Counted from the stretch's first letter, positions 18,090-26,291 are shown. The stretch: 40,804 bases of DNA from Lachnospiraceae bacterium (GCA_017436865.1 JAFSCH010000002.1:1-40804), one strand, 5' to 3'. Translations and numbers: made by a program. Notes: generated by a model from the sequence alone, not told the origin.

Positions 18090-18198
18090 ATCTTCTTTCA
18101 TCCAGACTTTACTGTCGGCTTCGGAATCTCACCGAATCATGCCTTACGGCTCGTGGGCTTTACCACCGGTAGGGAATTGCACCCTGCCCTGAAGATGT
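18090..18198 (-). ncRNA. FMN riboswitch (RFN element)
   Basis: On the minus strand the RFN hallmark segments appear in order: CAGGGCAGGGTGCAATTCCC, ACCGGTGGTAAAGCCCACGA, GGCATGATTCGGTGAGATTC, GCCGACAGTAAAGTCTGGAT, closed by the P1 stem ATCTTC/GAAGAT. It binds FMN and lowers expression of the ribD-ribE-ribBA-ribH operon, probably through the terminator at 18030-18062. Confidence 0.96.
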
Positions 18199-18213
18199 AT
18201 TCAATTGATTGTG

Positions 18214-18242
18214 AGTATACAGTTTATGTAAATTGTTGTCAA
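18214..18242 (-). promoter_or_regulatory. Promoter of the riboflavin operon
   Basis: On the minus strand TTGACA (18242-18237), 17 bp, and TATACT (18219-18214) precede the aptamer by about 16 bp. It is a near-consensus promoter. Confidence 0.85.
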
Positions 18243-18300
18243 GAATATTCTATAAATTTTATCAAATTTACCCAAATCAAGTAAGATAATATACAAACCC

Positions 18301-18329
18301 TTGCTAATAATTGCCTTTTTTGATACAGT
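18301..18329 (+). promoter_or_regulatory. Putative promoter placing the GGDEF mRNA start at its ATG
   Basis: TTGCTA (18301-18306), a 17-bp spacer and TACAGT (18324-18329). The expected start point, 6-7 bp downstream, coincides with the A of the ATG at 18336, so the mRNA could be leaderless. No ribosome binding site is visible before this ATG. Confidence 0.45.
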
Positions 18330-18335
18330 AGTCAT

Positions 18336-19745
18336 ATGAGAAGGAAGAAAAATGTATTAAACAAAATTACACATATGAAACCGTTAGATAGCGGGATTTT
18401 AATAGCAGTATTTGTCATGTTTGTGTTATTAATTGCAGGGGTAAGTATTGCTACGACTCGCTATAAAGAACGTCAGATACTTTTGGTTCAGGAGTCTATG
18501 GAGATTTTAGCAGATAACCAAAGAGTACAGTTTGAGCAATATGTGAATAATAAAGTTTTTTTATTGCAGGCATTGGTAACGTTTCCACAAATTTATGAAA
18601 TGAATACGGCAAGACAGAAAGAATTTATTAAGTCACGTTCCGAAGCACTTGGATTTCATCACTTATTTATCATGAAAAAAGATGGTATGGCTTATTATAT
18701 TGAAGAGAATCTTTGTAGGAATCAAAAAAATGAGCCTTTTTACAATGATGTGATGGATAATGATGTTTATATAACAGAACCTTTTTATGGGGCAGATGCA
18801 ACAACGATGACCATTAGCGTATCCATCTTAGATAAGAATCAGAAAAAGGTAGGGGCTTTATGTGGCGCTATAGAGCTGGAGTCGGTGCGACAGATGTTTA
18901 TAGAGAACCGTATGTTCCTGAAAGGAAGTAGCCTGCTAATCAATCGGGATGGAAATTTTATCTCAGCCGATGATATAGAGAAGGTTTATACGAAGACTTC
19001 GGTTTTTGAGCAGAATAATACAGATGTATCACTCATTGTGAAAGCCTTTGATGAAAAAAGAGATCAAAAAGGCATAATTGTCTTGGAGGGGATTGAGTAT
19101 CAGACGAATGTAACCTATTTGGAACGCTTTGATTGGGTAATTATACAGTGTATAAAAAGAGAGACAATATTTAAAGGATTAGAATATATTGATATATGGA
19201 GATATGTTTCGATTGGTATTGTAGTAATTATCATACTCTGTGTCATCCGAATTGTTATTTATTGGCATCGCAGTGATAAAAAGATGAATACCGATTCTTT
19301 GACAGGTTGTAACAGCCGTGCAGCAATGCAGAATCTATTGGATCATTTAAATGATACGAAAAAATATGACACAAGTATTGTTTACTTTGATTTGAACAAA
19401 TTTAAAGAAGTAAATGATACATATGGTCATGAAGTAGGCGACAAGGTACTTTGTATATTTGCACATACCTTGAAAGAGGTGTTTGATGATTTTGGTTATG
19501 TAGGGCGCATTGGTGGTGATGAATTTATGGTCATTTTGTTAAACAAGAAAGAGAAAGAAATCATTGAAATGTGCCATAAGGTCCAGGATATCTTATTAGA
19601 AGAAAGTAAGAAATTAGACTTTAATTATATAATTACTACTTCTTATGGATGTGCGATGAGAAGACGTGGAAGTGATGAAGAGCTGAATGAAATTGTAACA
19701 AAGGCAGATGATAGAATGTACTGTTATAAGGAAAATCATCGCTAG
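18336..19745 (+). CDS. Membrane-anchored GGDEF diguanylate cyclase with extracytoplasmic sensor
   Basis: A 469-residue protein: TM1 about 19-40, an extracytoplasmic domain about 45-283 that looks Cache-like, TM2 about 288-308, then GGDEF about 318-467. Active-site elements are intact: FDLNKFKEVNDTYGHEVGD and RIGGDEF. It should make c-di-GMP from GTP in response to an outside ligand. The RxxD inhibitory I-site is missing: the R and D positions nine and six residues before GGDEF are D and G, so product inhibition is not expected. No Shine-Dalgarno is seen before the first ATG; a second ATG at residue 14 (18375) also lacks one. Its opposite number could be the HD-GYP kinase at 3431. Confidence 0.9.
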   Translation: MRRKKNVLNKITHMKPLDSGILIAVFVMFVLLIAGVSIATTRYKERQILLVQESMEILADNQRVQFEQYVNNKVFLLQALVTFPQIYEMNTARQKEFIKSRSEALGFHHLFIMKKDGMAYYIEENLCRNQKNEPFYNDVMDNDVYITEPFYGADATTMTISVSILDKNQKKVGALCGAIELESVRQMFIENRMFLKGSSLLINRDGNFISADDIEKVYTKTSVFEQNNTDVSLIVKAFDEKRDQKGIIVLEGIEYQTNVTYLERFDWVIIQCIKRETIFKGLEYIDIWRYVSIGIVVIIILCVIRIVIYWHRSDKKMNTDSLTGCNSRAAMQNLLDHLNDTKKYDTSIVYFDLNKFKEVNDTYGHEVGDKVLCIFAHTLKEVFDDFGYVGRIGGDEFMVILLNKKEKEIIEMCHKVQDILLEESKKLDFNYIITTSYGCAMRRRGSDEELNEIVTKADDRMYCYKENHR

Positions 19746-19835
19746 TTCTTGTCAAGCTATGTAAAAGCTGATATATAATATATACACATTCATCAAAAAG
19801 AAATCATTTGCTTAAATTAAGGAAGAGGTGATGAG

Positions 19836-20780
19836 ATGTATAGAGTAGGAATTGATTTGGGTGGAACGAATATAAAGGTAGGCATTGTAGATGATTTAAA
19901 CCAGATTCTGATACAGGATTCTGTGCCGACCAAAGCAGAGCGACCATATCAGGAAGTGTTAAAGGATATGGCAGAGCTTGTTATAGCGTTAACAGAGAAA
20001 ATGAATATAAAACCTAATGAACTTTTGGGAATCGGAATTGGAAGCCCGGGAACAATAGATGCAAAAAATGGAGTTGTTGTATATTCTAATAATTTTGGCT
20101 GGGAGAATGTTCCTGTTACGAAGGAACTTGGTAAATATTTTACTTGTCCAATTCGAATATCGAATGATGCAAATTGTGCAACGCTTGGTGAGGTAAGAGC
20201 AGGTGCAGCGCGTGAGACACGTAATGTGATTCTTCTAACTCTTGGAACAGGTGTTGGTGGTGGTATTGTAATTGACGGTAACATTTTTGAAGGAGCTCAT
20301 GCAGGTGGTGCAGAGCTTGGACATACAAGTCTTATATTAGGTGGCGAATTGTGTACATGCGGAAGAAAAGGATGTGTAGAGTCTTATACATCGGCCACGG
20401 CATTAATAAGGGATGCCAGAAGAGCAGCTAAGAATCATCCGGAATCGAAGATGAATATGCTTTGTAAGGGTGATATCGCTAATATGGACGGAAGAATCCC
20501 ATTTGAAGCTGCACAGAATGGAGATGCGATAGCAGGCGAAGTTATTAATAATTATATCAGCTATTTGGGAGAGGCGATTATTAACTTTGTCAATATATTT
20601 CGGCCGGATGTTGTGCTGTTGTCAGGAGGCATATGTAATCAGGGAGATAAATTGACAGTTCCTTTATCAAAATATATAGAAAAAGGTTGTTTTGCAGGAG
20701 ATAAAGCGTATGTTCCAGAAGTACGTTGTGCAACACTTGGTTATCATGCAGGAATAATAGGAGCAGCTAATTTAGTTTAA
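19836..20780 (+). CDS. glcK: ROK-family glucokinase
   Basis: A 314-residue sugar kinase. The N-terminal ATP-binding motif GIDLGGTNIKVGIVDD, the sugar-binding ENDANCATLGE-like segment (here SNDANCATLGE), LGTGVGGGIV, and the ROK zinc motif GHTSL...CTCGRKGCVESY are all present. It phosphorylates glucose, and fits the operon at 8906 that should release glucose from maltodextrins. GGAAGAGGTGATG marks the start. A likely promoter lies at about 19749-19779 (TTGTCA and a TATAAT-like -10). An intrinsic terminator follows. N-acetylmannosamine kinase is a less likely alternative. Confidence 0.88.
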   Translation: MYRVGIDLGGTNIKVGIVDDLNQILIQDSVPTKAERPYQEVLKDMAELVIALTEKMNIKPNELLGIGIGSPGTIDAKNGVVVYSNNFGWENVPVTKELGKYFTCPIRISNDANCATLGEVRAGAARETRNVILLTLGTGVGGGIVIDGNIFEGAHAGGAELGHTSLILGGELCTCGRKGCVESYTSATALIRDARRAAKNHPESKMNMLCKGDIANMDGRIPFEAAQNGDAIAGEVINNYISYLGEAIINFVNIFRPDVVLLSGGICNQGDKLTVPLSKYIEKGCFAGDKAYVPEVRCATLGYHAGIIGAANLV

Positions 20781-20798
20781 ACTTCATACATAAAAAGA

Positions 20799-20831
20799 AA
20801 AACAGAAGCTTTTATAAGTTTCTGTTTTTTT
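20799..20831 (+). terminator. Terminator of the glucokinase gene
   Basis: AAAACAGAAGCTT (20799-20811) pairs with AAGTTTCTGTTTT (20816-20828) with one G-U pair, followed by more T. Confidence 0.85.
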
Positions 20832-20980
20832 AATTGTTATAGCGCTGAATCGATTGGATGAAATGTGTTTGGCGGATAGAGTCATTTATTTAAAATAGAA
20901 AATATTCTGGTTCATAGGATTCTTGGATGTATATATACTCTAGCTGGTTCTTTATTTGGATGGTGTTTGAAGAGTGTAGC

Positions 20981-21009
20981 TTGACAAGACTTGAGAGCAG
21001 TGTTAGGCT
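20981..21009 (+). promoter_or_regulatory. Probable promoter of the thrS T-box transcript
   Basis: TTGACA (20981-20986), 17 bp, and TAGGCT (21004-21009), with a TG extended -10 at 21001-21002. The -10 match is weak, but the position, just before the T-box, is right. The stretch between the glucokinase terminator (20831) and this promoter shows nothing recognisable. Confidence 0.5.
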
Positions 21010-21015
21010 TATTAT

Positions 21016-21280
21016 CAATAACATAAGAAAAGCGTCGACGGAAAAAAGTAGTTTATGTGGAATCATCCAGAGAGAGCGGCATTTGGTGGAAGCTGCTTAT
21101 GAGGAAGGTAGACGAAAACCATTCCAGAGCTGTAGCGCCTAAGATTGGATTTTCAGTTGTTAAGTGCTACCGTGTGCCTGCGTTAAAGGATAGGATTTGT
21201 TGGAATCTGAAGTAAAAAGTTAAGGTGGAACCGTGCAATAATTGCACCCTTAGATACTAGCGTATCTAAGGGTGCTTTTT
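21016..21280 (+). ncRNA. Threonine T-box leader upstream of thrS
   Basis: The T-box sequence AAGGTGGAACCGTG (21222-21235) and Stem I features (AGTA, AGAGAG, GGTGGAAGC distal loop) are visible. The specifier loop shows GAAAACCATTCC, giving ACC (Thr) at 21118-21120, which agrees with thrS downstream. The bulge TGGA implies a tRNA ending UCCA. Uncharged tRNA-Thr should stabilise the antiterminator and allow read-through of the terminator at 21244-21280. Confidence 0.93.
21244..21280 (+). terminator. T-box regulated intrinsic terminator
   Basis: GCACCCTTAGATAC (21244-21257) and GTATCTAAGGGTGC (21262-21275) form a perfect 14-bp stem with a 4-nt loop, followed by five T. Confidence 0.95.
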
Positions 21281-21285
21281 GCTTA

Positions 21286-21361
21286 TGCGCACACAAAAGT
21301 AAGGAAAATGTTGCATGAATGCAACCCTTTTGTGGCGCAAGAATGTGCCAAGGCACATTCT
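21286..21361 (+). repeat. Extra hairpin block between T-box terminator and thrS
   Basis: Three nested or adjacent palindromes follow the T-box terminator. An outer stem TGCGC-(A)-CACAAAAG / CTTTTGTGGCGCA joins 21286-21299 to 21327-21339. Inside it is GTTGCAT-GA-ATGCAAC (21310-21325). Next to it is a 10-bp arm palindrome centred on AA (21340-21361). No T-run follows. This is not part of the standard T-box; it may be an mRNA stability or translation structure, or a small dispersed palindromic repeat. Confidence 0.6.
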
Positions 21362-21420
21362 ATTCTTATGTTATGTGAAATGTTTCATGTTTGAAAACCC
21401 AAGAAAGGAGACATAAGATT

Positions 21421-23139
21421 ATGAAAGTAGTATTCAAAAACGGTGACATCAGAGAAGGAAGCTTTGAGGAAAAGGAGGTAAAGGAGGCATTCTGGCACAC
21501 AAGTGCACATGTGCTGGCACAGGCGGTAAAGCGGTTATATCCTGACACAAAATGCGCCATCGGACCTGCGATTGAGAATGGATTTTATTATGATTTTGAC
21601 TTTGCTTTTTCCTTTTCTGAGGAGCACTTAGCGGAAGTGGAAGCAGAGATGAGGAAGATCGTAAAGGAATCCTTGTCCTTACAGGTATATGAGGTGAGTA
21701 AGGAGGAGGCTCTTTCCTATATGGAAAAGGAAAATGAGTCATACAAGCTGGAGCTGATTCAAAATCTTCCTGATGGCGAAAGGATTAGCTTTTACAAGCA
21801 GGGAGATTATGCGGAATTCTGTGCAGGACCGCATATTTCTAATACTTGTCAGATTAAGGCATTTAAGCTGTTATCAGTTGCCGGTGCTTATTGGCGAGGG
21901 GATGAAAAGAATAAGATGCTGACACGTATTTATGGTATTTCCTTCCCGAAGGCAGCTGAGCTGGAAGAGTATTTGAAGATGTTAGAAGAAGCGAGACTTC
22001 GAGACCACAGAAAGCTTGGAAAGGAGCTTGGACTATTTATGTTGGCAGAGGAAGGACCGGGATTACCGTTTTTACTTCCAAAGGGAATGGTATTAAAAAA
22101 TCTCTTGATTGATTATTGGAGAAGGATTCATCAGCGGGAGGGTTATCTGGAGATTCAAACACCGATGATGCTGAACCGCGAATTATGGGAAACATCAGGT
22201 CATTGGGAGCATTATCGTGAGACAATGTACACAACAGTTGTCGATGAGGTTGAATACGCCATTAAGCCAATGAATTGTCCGGGCGGTATGCTTGTCTATA
22301 AAATGACACCTCATTCCTATAAAGAGTTTCCATTGCGAATTGGAGAGCTTGGACTAGTACACAGACATGAGAAATCAGGAACATTACATGGTCTGATGAG
22401 AGTCAGATGCTTTACACAGGATGATGCGCATGTATTCATGATGCAGGAGCAGGTCATTGATGAAATTCAGCGAGTAGCAAAACTGATAGATGAGGTCTAT
22501 AAGAAGTTTGGGTTTGACTATTTTGTTGAGCTTTCTACAAGACCGGAGGACAGCATTGGTAGTGATGAGGAATGGGAGCTTGCAACAAAGGCCCTTGAAA
22601 ATGCGATGCAGTCAATGAATATGCCGTACCGCGTAAATGAGGGAGATGGAGCCTTTTATGGGCCAAAGCTTGATTTTCATTTGAGAGATTCCATTGGAAG
22701 AACATGGCAGTGTGGTACAATACAGCTTGATTTTCAATTACCACAACGGTTTGAAGCAGAATATATCGGTGCAGATGGAGAAAAGCACAGACCAATTATG
22801 ATTCACCGAGTAGTATATGGCTCGCTGGAGCGTTTTATGGGTATCTTAATTGAGCATTATGCTGGTAAGTTCCCAGTGTGGCTTTCTCCTGTTCAGATAA
22901 AGATTTTGCCTGTATCGGATAAATATTTAGATTATGCAAGAGAGATAGCAGAGAGTCTAAAAGCTCAGAATATTCGTATTGAGATAGATGATAGGGATGA
23001 AAAGCTTGGCTTTAAGATTCGAGAGGCAAGGCTGGATAAGGTTCCGTATATGCTCATATTAGGGGAAAAGGAGCAGGTAGCAGGAATGGTCAGTGTAAGA
23101 CAGAGAGACGCAGAAGCAGATAAACAGGATATGGGGTAG
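21421..23139 (+). CDS. thrS: Threonyl-tRNA synthetase, with an early in-frame TAG
   Basis: A class II aminoacyl-tRNA synthetase of 572 residues that charges tRNA-Thr. Editing domain motif HTSAH is at about 24-28; there is no full N-terminal TGS domain, as in short clostridial ThrS. The catalytic core has PMNCPGGMLVYK (zinc Cys), RCFTQDDAH, and FYGPKLDFH; the anticodon domain follows from about 475. GAAAGGAGA supports the ATG at 21421; the ATG at 21391 is upstream of it without support. The frame ends DMG-TAG at 23137, but the same frame continues ATG TCG GTA GAA GAA ... to TAA at 23178. That reads MSVEEFVKILKL, the expected last helix of ThrS (Escherichia coli has DLGSMDVNEVIEKL). So the protein is about 13 residues short, or the TAG is read through, or it is a sequence error. 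Confidence 0.93.
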   Translation: MKVVFKNGDIREGSFEEKEVKEAFWHTSAHVLAQAVKRLYPDTKCAIGPAIENGFYYDFDFAFSFSEEHLAEVEAEMRKIVKESLSLQVYEVSKEEALSYMEKENESYKLELIQNLPDGERISFYKQGDYAEFCAGPHISNTCQIKAFKLLSVAGAYWRGDEKNKMLTRIYGISFPKAAELEEYLKMLEEARLRDHRKLGKELGLFMLAEEGPGLPFLLPKGMVLKNLLIDYWRRIHQREGYLEIQTPMMLNRELWETSGHWEHYRETMYTTVVDEVEYAIKPMNCPGGMLVYKMTPHSYKEFPLRIGELGLVHRHEKSGTLHGLMRVRCFTQDDAHVFMMQEQVIDEIQRVAKLIDEVYKKFGFDYFVELSTRPEDSIGSDEEWELATKALENAMQSMNMPYRVNEGDGAFYGPKLDFHLRDSIGRTWQCGTIQLDFQLPQRFEAEYIGADGEKHRPIMIHRVVYGSLERFMGILIEHYAGKFPVWLSPVQIKILPVSDKYLDYAREIAESLKAQNIRIEIDDRDEKLGFKIREARLDKVPYMLILGEKEQVAGMVSVRQRDAEADKQDMG

Positions 23140-23176
23140 ATGTCGGTAGAAGAATTTGTAAAAATTCTCAAACTTT

Positions 23177-23206
23177 AACAATTCAGAAACATTTGCGTGG
23201 TATACT
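23177..23206 (+). promoter_or_regulatory. AACA-array promoter A (response regulator operon)
   Basis: AACA at 23177 and 23188 (11 bp apart), then -10 TATACT at 23201, 13 bp after the last AACA. There is no -35 consensus. The array begins inside the read-through end of thrS. Confidence 0.75.
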
Positions 23207-23239
23207 GAAATAAAGAATATTTGTGAGGGGGCTTTTGTG

Positions 23240-23911
23240 ATGTTTAAGATATTGCTGCTGGAAGACGATAAAGACCTGAATCAGACCGTATGTACCTTTC
23301 TGAATCAGAATGGTTTTGAAGCAGTTGGCGTACATGAGGCAAATGCAGCCTATGACACGATGTATGGAAATATGTTTGATTTAATCATATCAGATATTAT
23401 GATGCCGGGTATTGATGGCTATGAGTTTGCGAAAACGGTTCGTGAGTTGGACAAGGAGATTCCGATTCTGTTTATGACAGCAAGGGATGATTTTGAGTCG
23501 AAGAAAAAGGGCTTTCGTGCCGGAATTGATGACTATATGATTAAGCCGATTGATTTAGAAGAGCTGTTACTTCGTATCGAAGCATTACTTCGCAGGTCAA
23601 AGATTGCAACCAGTAAAAAGATAGAGATTGGAAGTCTTTGCCTGGATGCCGAGGAGCATACCGCATACTTAAACGAAGAGGAAGTTCCTCTCACGGTTAG
23701 AGAATTTAATCTGTTATATAAGCTGTTATCTTATCCGAAGAAGACCTTTACCCGTTCTCAGCTTATGGATGAATTCTGGGATGCGGAGTCGGCATCCGGC
23801 TCACGAGTGGTTGATGTCTATATGACCAAGCTCCGTGACAAGTTTTCGGAATGTACGGATTTTGAGATTGTTACCGTACATGGATTGGGCTATAAAGCTG
23901 TACTGAAGTAA
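23240..23911 (+). CDS. OmpR/PhoB-family response regulator, probable master of the AACA-array regulon
   Basis: A 223-residue transcription factor. Receiver domain about 1-115 with the acidic pair LLEDD, phospho-acceptor Asp in LIISDIMMPG, T in FMTARDD and KPI. A winged-helix DNA-binding domain of the OmpR type follows (about 130-222; recognition helix region SRVVDVYMTKLRDKF, then GLGYKAV). GAGGGGG lies 8 bp before ATG 23240; a GTG one codon earlier is possible. It sits 10 bp before its partner kinase. Its own promoter carries the 11-bp AACA repeats that recur at five later promoters, so autoregulation is likely (inference). PhoB-family proteins bind 11-bp direct repeats, which fits. Confidence 0.92.
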   Translation: MFKILLLEDDKDLNQTVCTFLNQNGFEAVGVHEANAAYDTMYGNMFDLIISDIMMPGIDGYEFAKTVRELDKEIPILFMTARDDFESKKKGFRAGIDDYMIKPIDLEELLLRIEALLRRSKIATSKKIEIGSLCLDAEEHTAYLNEEEVPLTVREFNLLYKLLSYPKKTFTRSQLMDEFWDAESASGSRVVDVYMTKLRDKFSECTDFEIVTVHGLGYKAVLK

Positions 23912-23921
23912 AAGGAAAGGT

Positions 23922-24974
23922 ATGGTTTTGCATATGAAGAAATTTATTTTGGCAAGCTGGCGTTTTCTGATTATTTTTGGGCTGGTTGCCTTTGTAGTTA
24001 CCTGCAATTTTGTACTGTTTCTGAATATTGCACAATATGAAAAGGCTACAATTCGTGGGGCTGCGATTGTTACGTTTGTAAATGTGTTGGTGATAACGTT
24101 GTTATTTTATCTTGTTGATGGTGTCCGTCGTATGTGGACCGTAACAAGACCGGTAAATCGGATTAAAGATGGCATGAACCGCATGGTTGCAGGCGATTTC
24201 AGTGTGCGAATTCCTTATATCAAGGGCGAAAATAGCAGCAATGAATTCGATGCGATTATCAAGGGCTTTAATGAAATGGCAGCAGAGCTGTCAGGTGTAG
24301 AGACACTGAGAACGGATTTTATTTCGAATGTATCGCATGAGCTGAAAACCCCTCTTTCGGTAATACAGAATTATGCAACCATGCTCCAGACCAAGACACT
24401 TTCCGAGGAGCAGAGAATGGAGTATGCAAGTGCCATTTCCGAGCAGACGAGAAAGCTGTCCAATTTGATTACGAATATATTGAAATTAAACCGTTTAGAG
24501 AATCAACAGATTTATCCGGAAAAGAAAAAATACAATCTGACCGAGCAGTTATGTGAATGTCTTTTGACCTTTGAGCGTGCATGGGAGGAAAAAGACATCG
24601 AGATTGAAACGGATATGGAAGAAGATGTTTTCGTTTCTCAGGATGCAGAGCTTTTAAGCCTTGTGTGGAATAATCTTTTTTCCAATGCGATTAAGTTTAG
24701 CGAGGAAAAGGGTGTCGTTGGAATCCGCTTGAAAAGAGAAAATGGCATGATAATCGTTGAGGTTAGTGACAACGGTTGCGGAATCAGTCCGGAGGTTGGT
24801 TCTCATATCTTTGAGAAGTTCTATCAGGGTGATACCTCACATGCGACACAGGGAAACGGATTAGGGCTTGCGCTCGTAAAACGTGTGATTGATATTGTCG
24901 GTGGAGATATTCATGTGCAGAGTGTCTTAGGTGAAGGAACGACTTTTCAGGTGTGCTTTAAGGAGGAAGTGTGA
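23922..24974 (+). CDS. Sensor histidine kinase, short-loop two-TM type
   Basis: A 350-residue kinase and partner of the regulator before it. Two transmembrane helices (about 14-36 and 46-67) are joined by only about ten residues outside, so signals must be sensed within the membrane or through partner proteins, as in LiaS/BceS-like envelope-stress kinases. HAMP about 68-125; HisKA about 132-200 with the phospho-His in VSHELKTPL; HATPase about 240-348 (NNLFSNAIKFS, VSDNGCGI, GNGLGLALV). The first ATG follows AAGGAAAGG closely; ATG at 23934 is an alternative. Its stop overlaps the next gene by 4 bp. Confidence 0.92.
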   Translation: MVLHMKKFILASWRFLIIFGLVAFVVTCNFVLFLNIAQYEKATIRGAAIVTFVNVLVITLLFYLVDGVRRMWTVTRPVNRIKDGMNRMVAGDFSVRIPYIKGENSSNEFDAIIKGFNEMAAELSGVETLRTDFISNVSHELKTPLSVIQNYATMLQTKTLSEEQRMEYASAISEQTRKLSNLITNILKLNRLENQQIYPEKKKYNLTEQLCECLLTFERAWEEKDIEIETDMEEDVFVSQDAELLSLVWNNLFSNAIKFSEEKGVVGIRLKRENGMIIVEVSDNGCGISPEVGSHIFEKFYQGDTSHATQGNGLGLALVKRVIDIVGGDIHVQSVLGEGTTFQVCFKEEV

Positions 24975-25861
24975 AAAATAAATGGATAAAAATCGCAAAG
25001 CGTCTTCTGTTTCCGCATAAGGCTTTGATTGTTCTTTTTATATTGATTACGATTCCGTTATTGATTTATTCCTTGGGCTATGAGAATGCGAATCCGATTA
25101 TTACCTATGCAAGCTATCTGTTTTCGGCGTACACACTGACGATTTTTGTGGTACAGCTGCCACCTATTGTAAAGTGGGTAAAAAGAGGCTTGTATGCGAA
25201 TTATTACAGCTCGCGGTATTTGTCAGAGCCGTTGCTTCGAGCAAAGATTTCCTTGTATGCAGGCTTCGGAATCAATGTATTATATGCGGTATTTAAGTTT
25301 TTGGCAGGTGTTTATTATCGTTCCTTCTGGCTTGGAGCGATTGCCGTTTATTATATTATTTTAAGTGTGATTCGTTTTGGACTGGTAAAAAGAGAACGAT
25401 ACTTATCAAAGCAGGAAGAGAGCAAGGAAAAACGGCTGCATGAGTTAAAAAGCTATCGTTTTTGCGGCTATCTGATGATTCTGCTTCATATGGCAGTAGC
25501 AGGACTTGTGGTGCAGATGATATGGCAGAATAAGTCTTATAGTTATCCGGGCTTCTTAATCTATGCATTTGCGGCATATTCCTTTTATTGCTTTGGTATT
25601 GCCATCAAAAATATGGTCAAGTATCGCAAGCTGGAACAGCCGTTACTGGCAGCGGCAAAAATGATTTCCTTTGCGTGTGCATTGACTTCTATTTTAGCTA
25701 TGCAGACAGCTATGCTGACGCAGTTTGGAAATGGGCAGGAGTTTTTTGCAAGAATTATGAATTCACTGACGGGAAGTGCAGTATGCTTAACGGTATTTTT
25801 ATTGTCTATTCGCATGATACGAAGAGCAGGACGGGAAATTAAGAAAATTGAGGAGATATAA
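24971..25861 (+). CDS. Eight-TM membrane protein of unknown function in the kinase operon
   Basis: A 296-residue protein with about eight membrane segments (roughly 15-37, 43-68, 96-116, 120-142, 160-184, 190-212, 225-250, 260-285) and basic cytoplasmic loops. I recognise no family. GTG start overlaps the kinase stop (GTGA) behind an AGGAGGAA site, so translation is coupled. Its placement suggests an accessory sensor or effector of the two-component system, which would suit a kinase with almost no outside domain; that is inference. Confidence 0.75.
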   Translation: MKNKWIKIAKRLLFPHKALIVLFILITIPLLIYSLGYENANPIITYASYLFSAYTLTIFVVQLPPIVKWVKRGLYANYYSSRYLSEPLLRAKISLYAGFGINVLYAVFKFLAGVYYRSFWLGAIAVYYIILSVIRFGLVKRERYLSKQEESKEKRLHELKSYRFCGYLMILLHMAVAGLVVQMIWQNKSYSYPGFLIYAFAAYSFYCFGIAIKNMVKYRKLEQPLLAAAKMISFACALTSILAMQTAMLTQFGNGQEFFARIMNSLTGSAVCLTVFLLSIRMIRRAGREIKKIEEI

Positions 25862-25863
25862 AC

Positions 25864-26241
25864 ATGGAAAATAAACAGGAAAAAACATTTCAATATAGCT
25901 ATTCCTCGAAGCAACAGGATGAGGTTGAATCGATTAAACGGAAATACATGCCGAAGCAGGAGGATAAGCTGGAGCAGTTAAGAAAACTGGATAAAAGTGC
26001 AGAGACACCAGGAACCGTAGTTGGCTTGATGCTTGGCATTATCGGAACACTGGTAATGGGAACAGGCATGAGCTGTGTTATGGTATGGACGGATAGTCTG
26101 TTTGTAGTAGGCATTCTTTTGGGTTTACTTGGAATGGTGATGATTGCATCTGCTTATCCGGTATATAAGATGATTACCAAAAAACAAAGAGAGAAGATAG
26201 CACCGATGATTTTAGCGCTGAGTGAGGAGCTGCTGAAATAA
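25864..26241 (+). CDS. Small two-TM protein, paralogue of the one at 36054
   Basis: A 125-residue protein of unknown function. A charged N-terminal half (about 1-48, FQYSYSSKQQDEVESIKRKYMP) is followed by two membrane helices (about 50-72 and 78-100) and a basic tail ending EKIAPMILALSEELLK. About half of its residues match the protein at 36054-36443, including FQY-YS, KEDK-like, PGT, YP-YK and TKKQREKIA. It is last of the four-gene regulator operon, two bases after the previous stop; GAGGAGAT precedes it. A strong terminator follows. Confidence 0.75.
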   Translation: MENKQEKTFQYSYSSKQQDEVESIKRKYMPKQEDKLEQLRKLDKSAETPGTVVGLMLGIIGTLVMGTGMSCVMVWTDSLFVVGILLGLLGMVMIASAYPVYKMITKKQREKIAPMILALSEELLK

Positions 26242-26291
26242 AGGAGGATTGGCAAAGATAGGCTGTAAGCCATACATATAATAAGTAGTTT

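Noticed and set aside
18200-18335. A c-di-GMP riboswitch before the GGDEF gene
   Set aside because: No GEMM-type sequence is present on the plus strand; this gap is taken by the riboflavin promoter on the other strand.
20927-21142. A 71-codon open frame upstream of thrS
   Set aside because: It lies over the T-box promoter and Stem I, has no ribosome binding site and its product resembles nothing.
21391-21420. Upstream in-frame ATG for thrS
   Set aside because: The GAAAGGAGA site serves ATG 21421, and the extra ten residues are unlike ThrS N termini.
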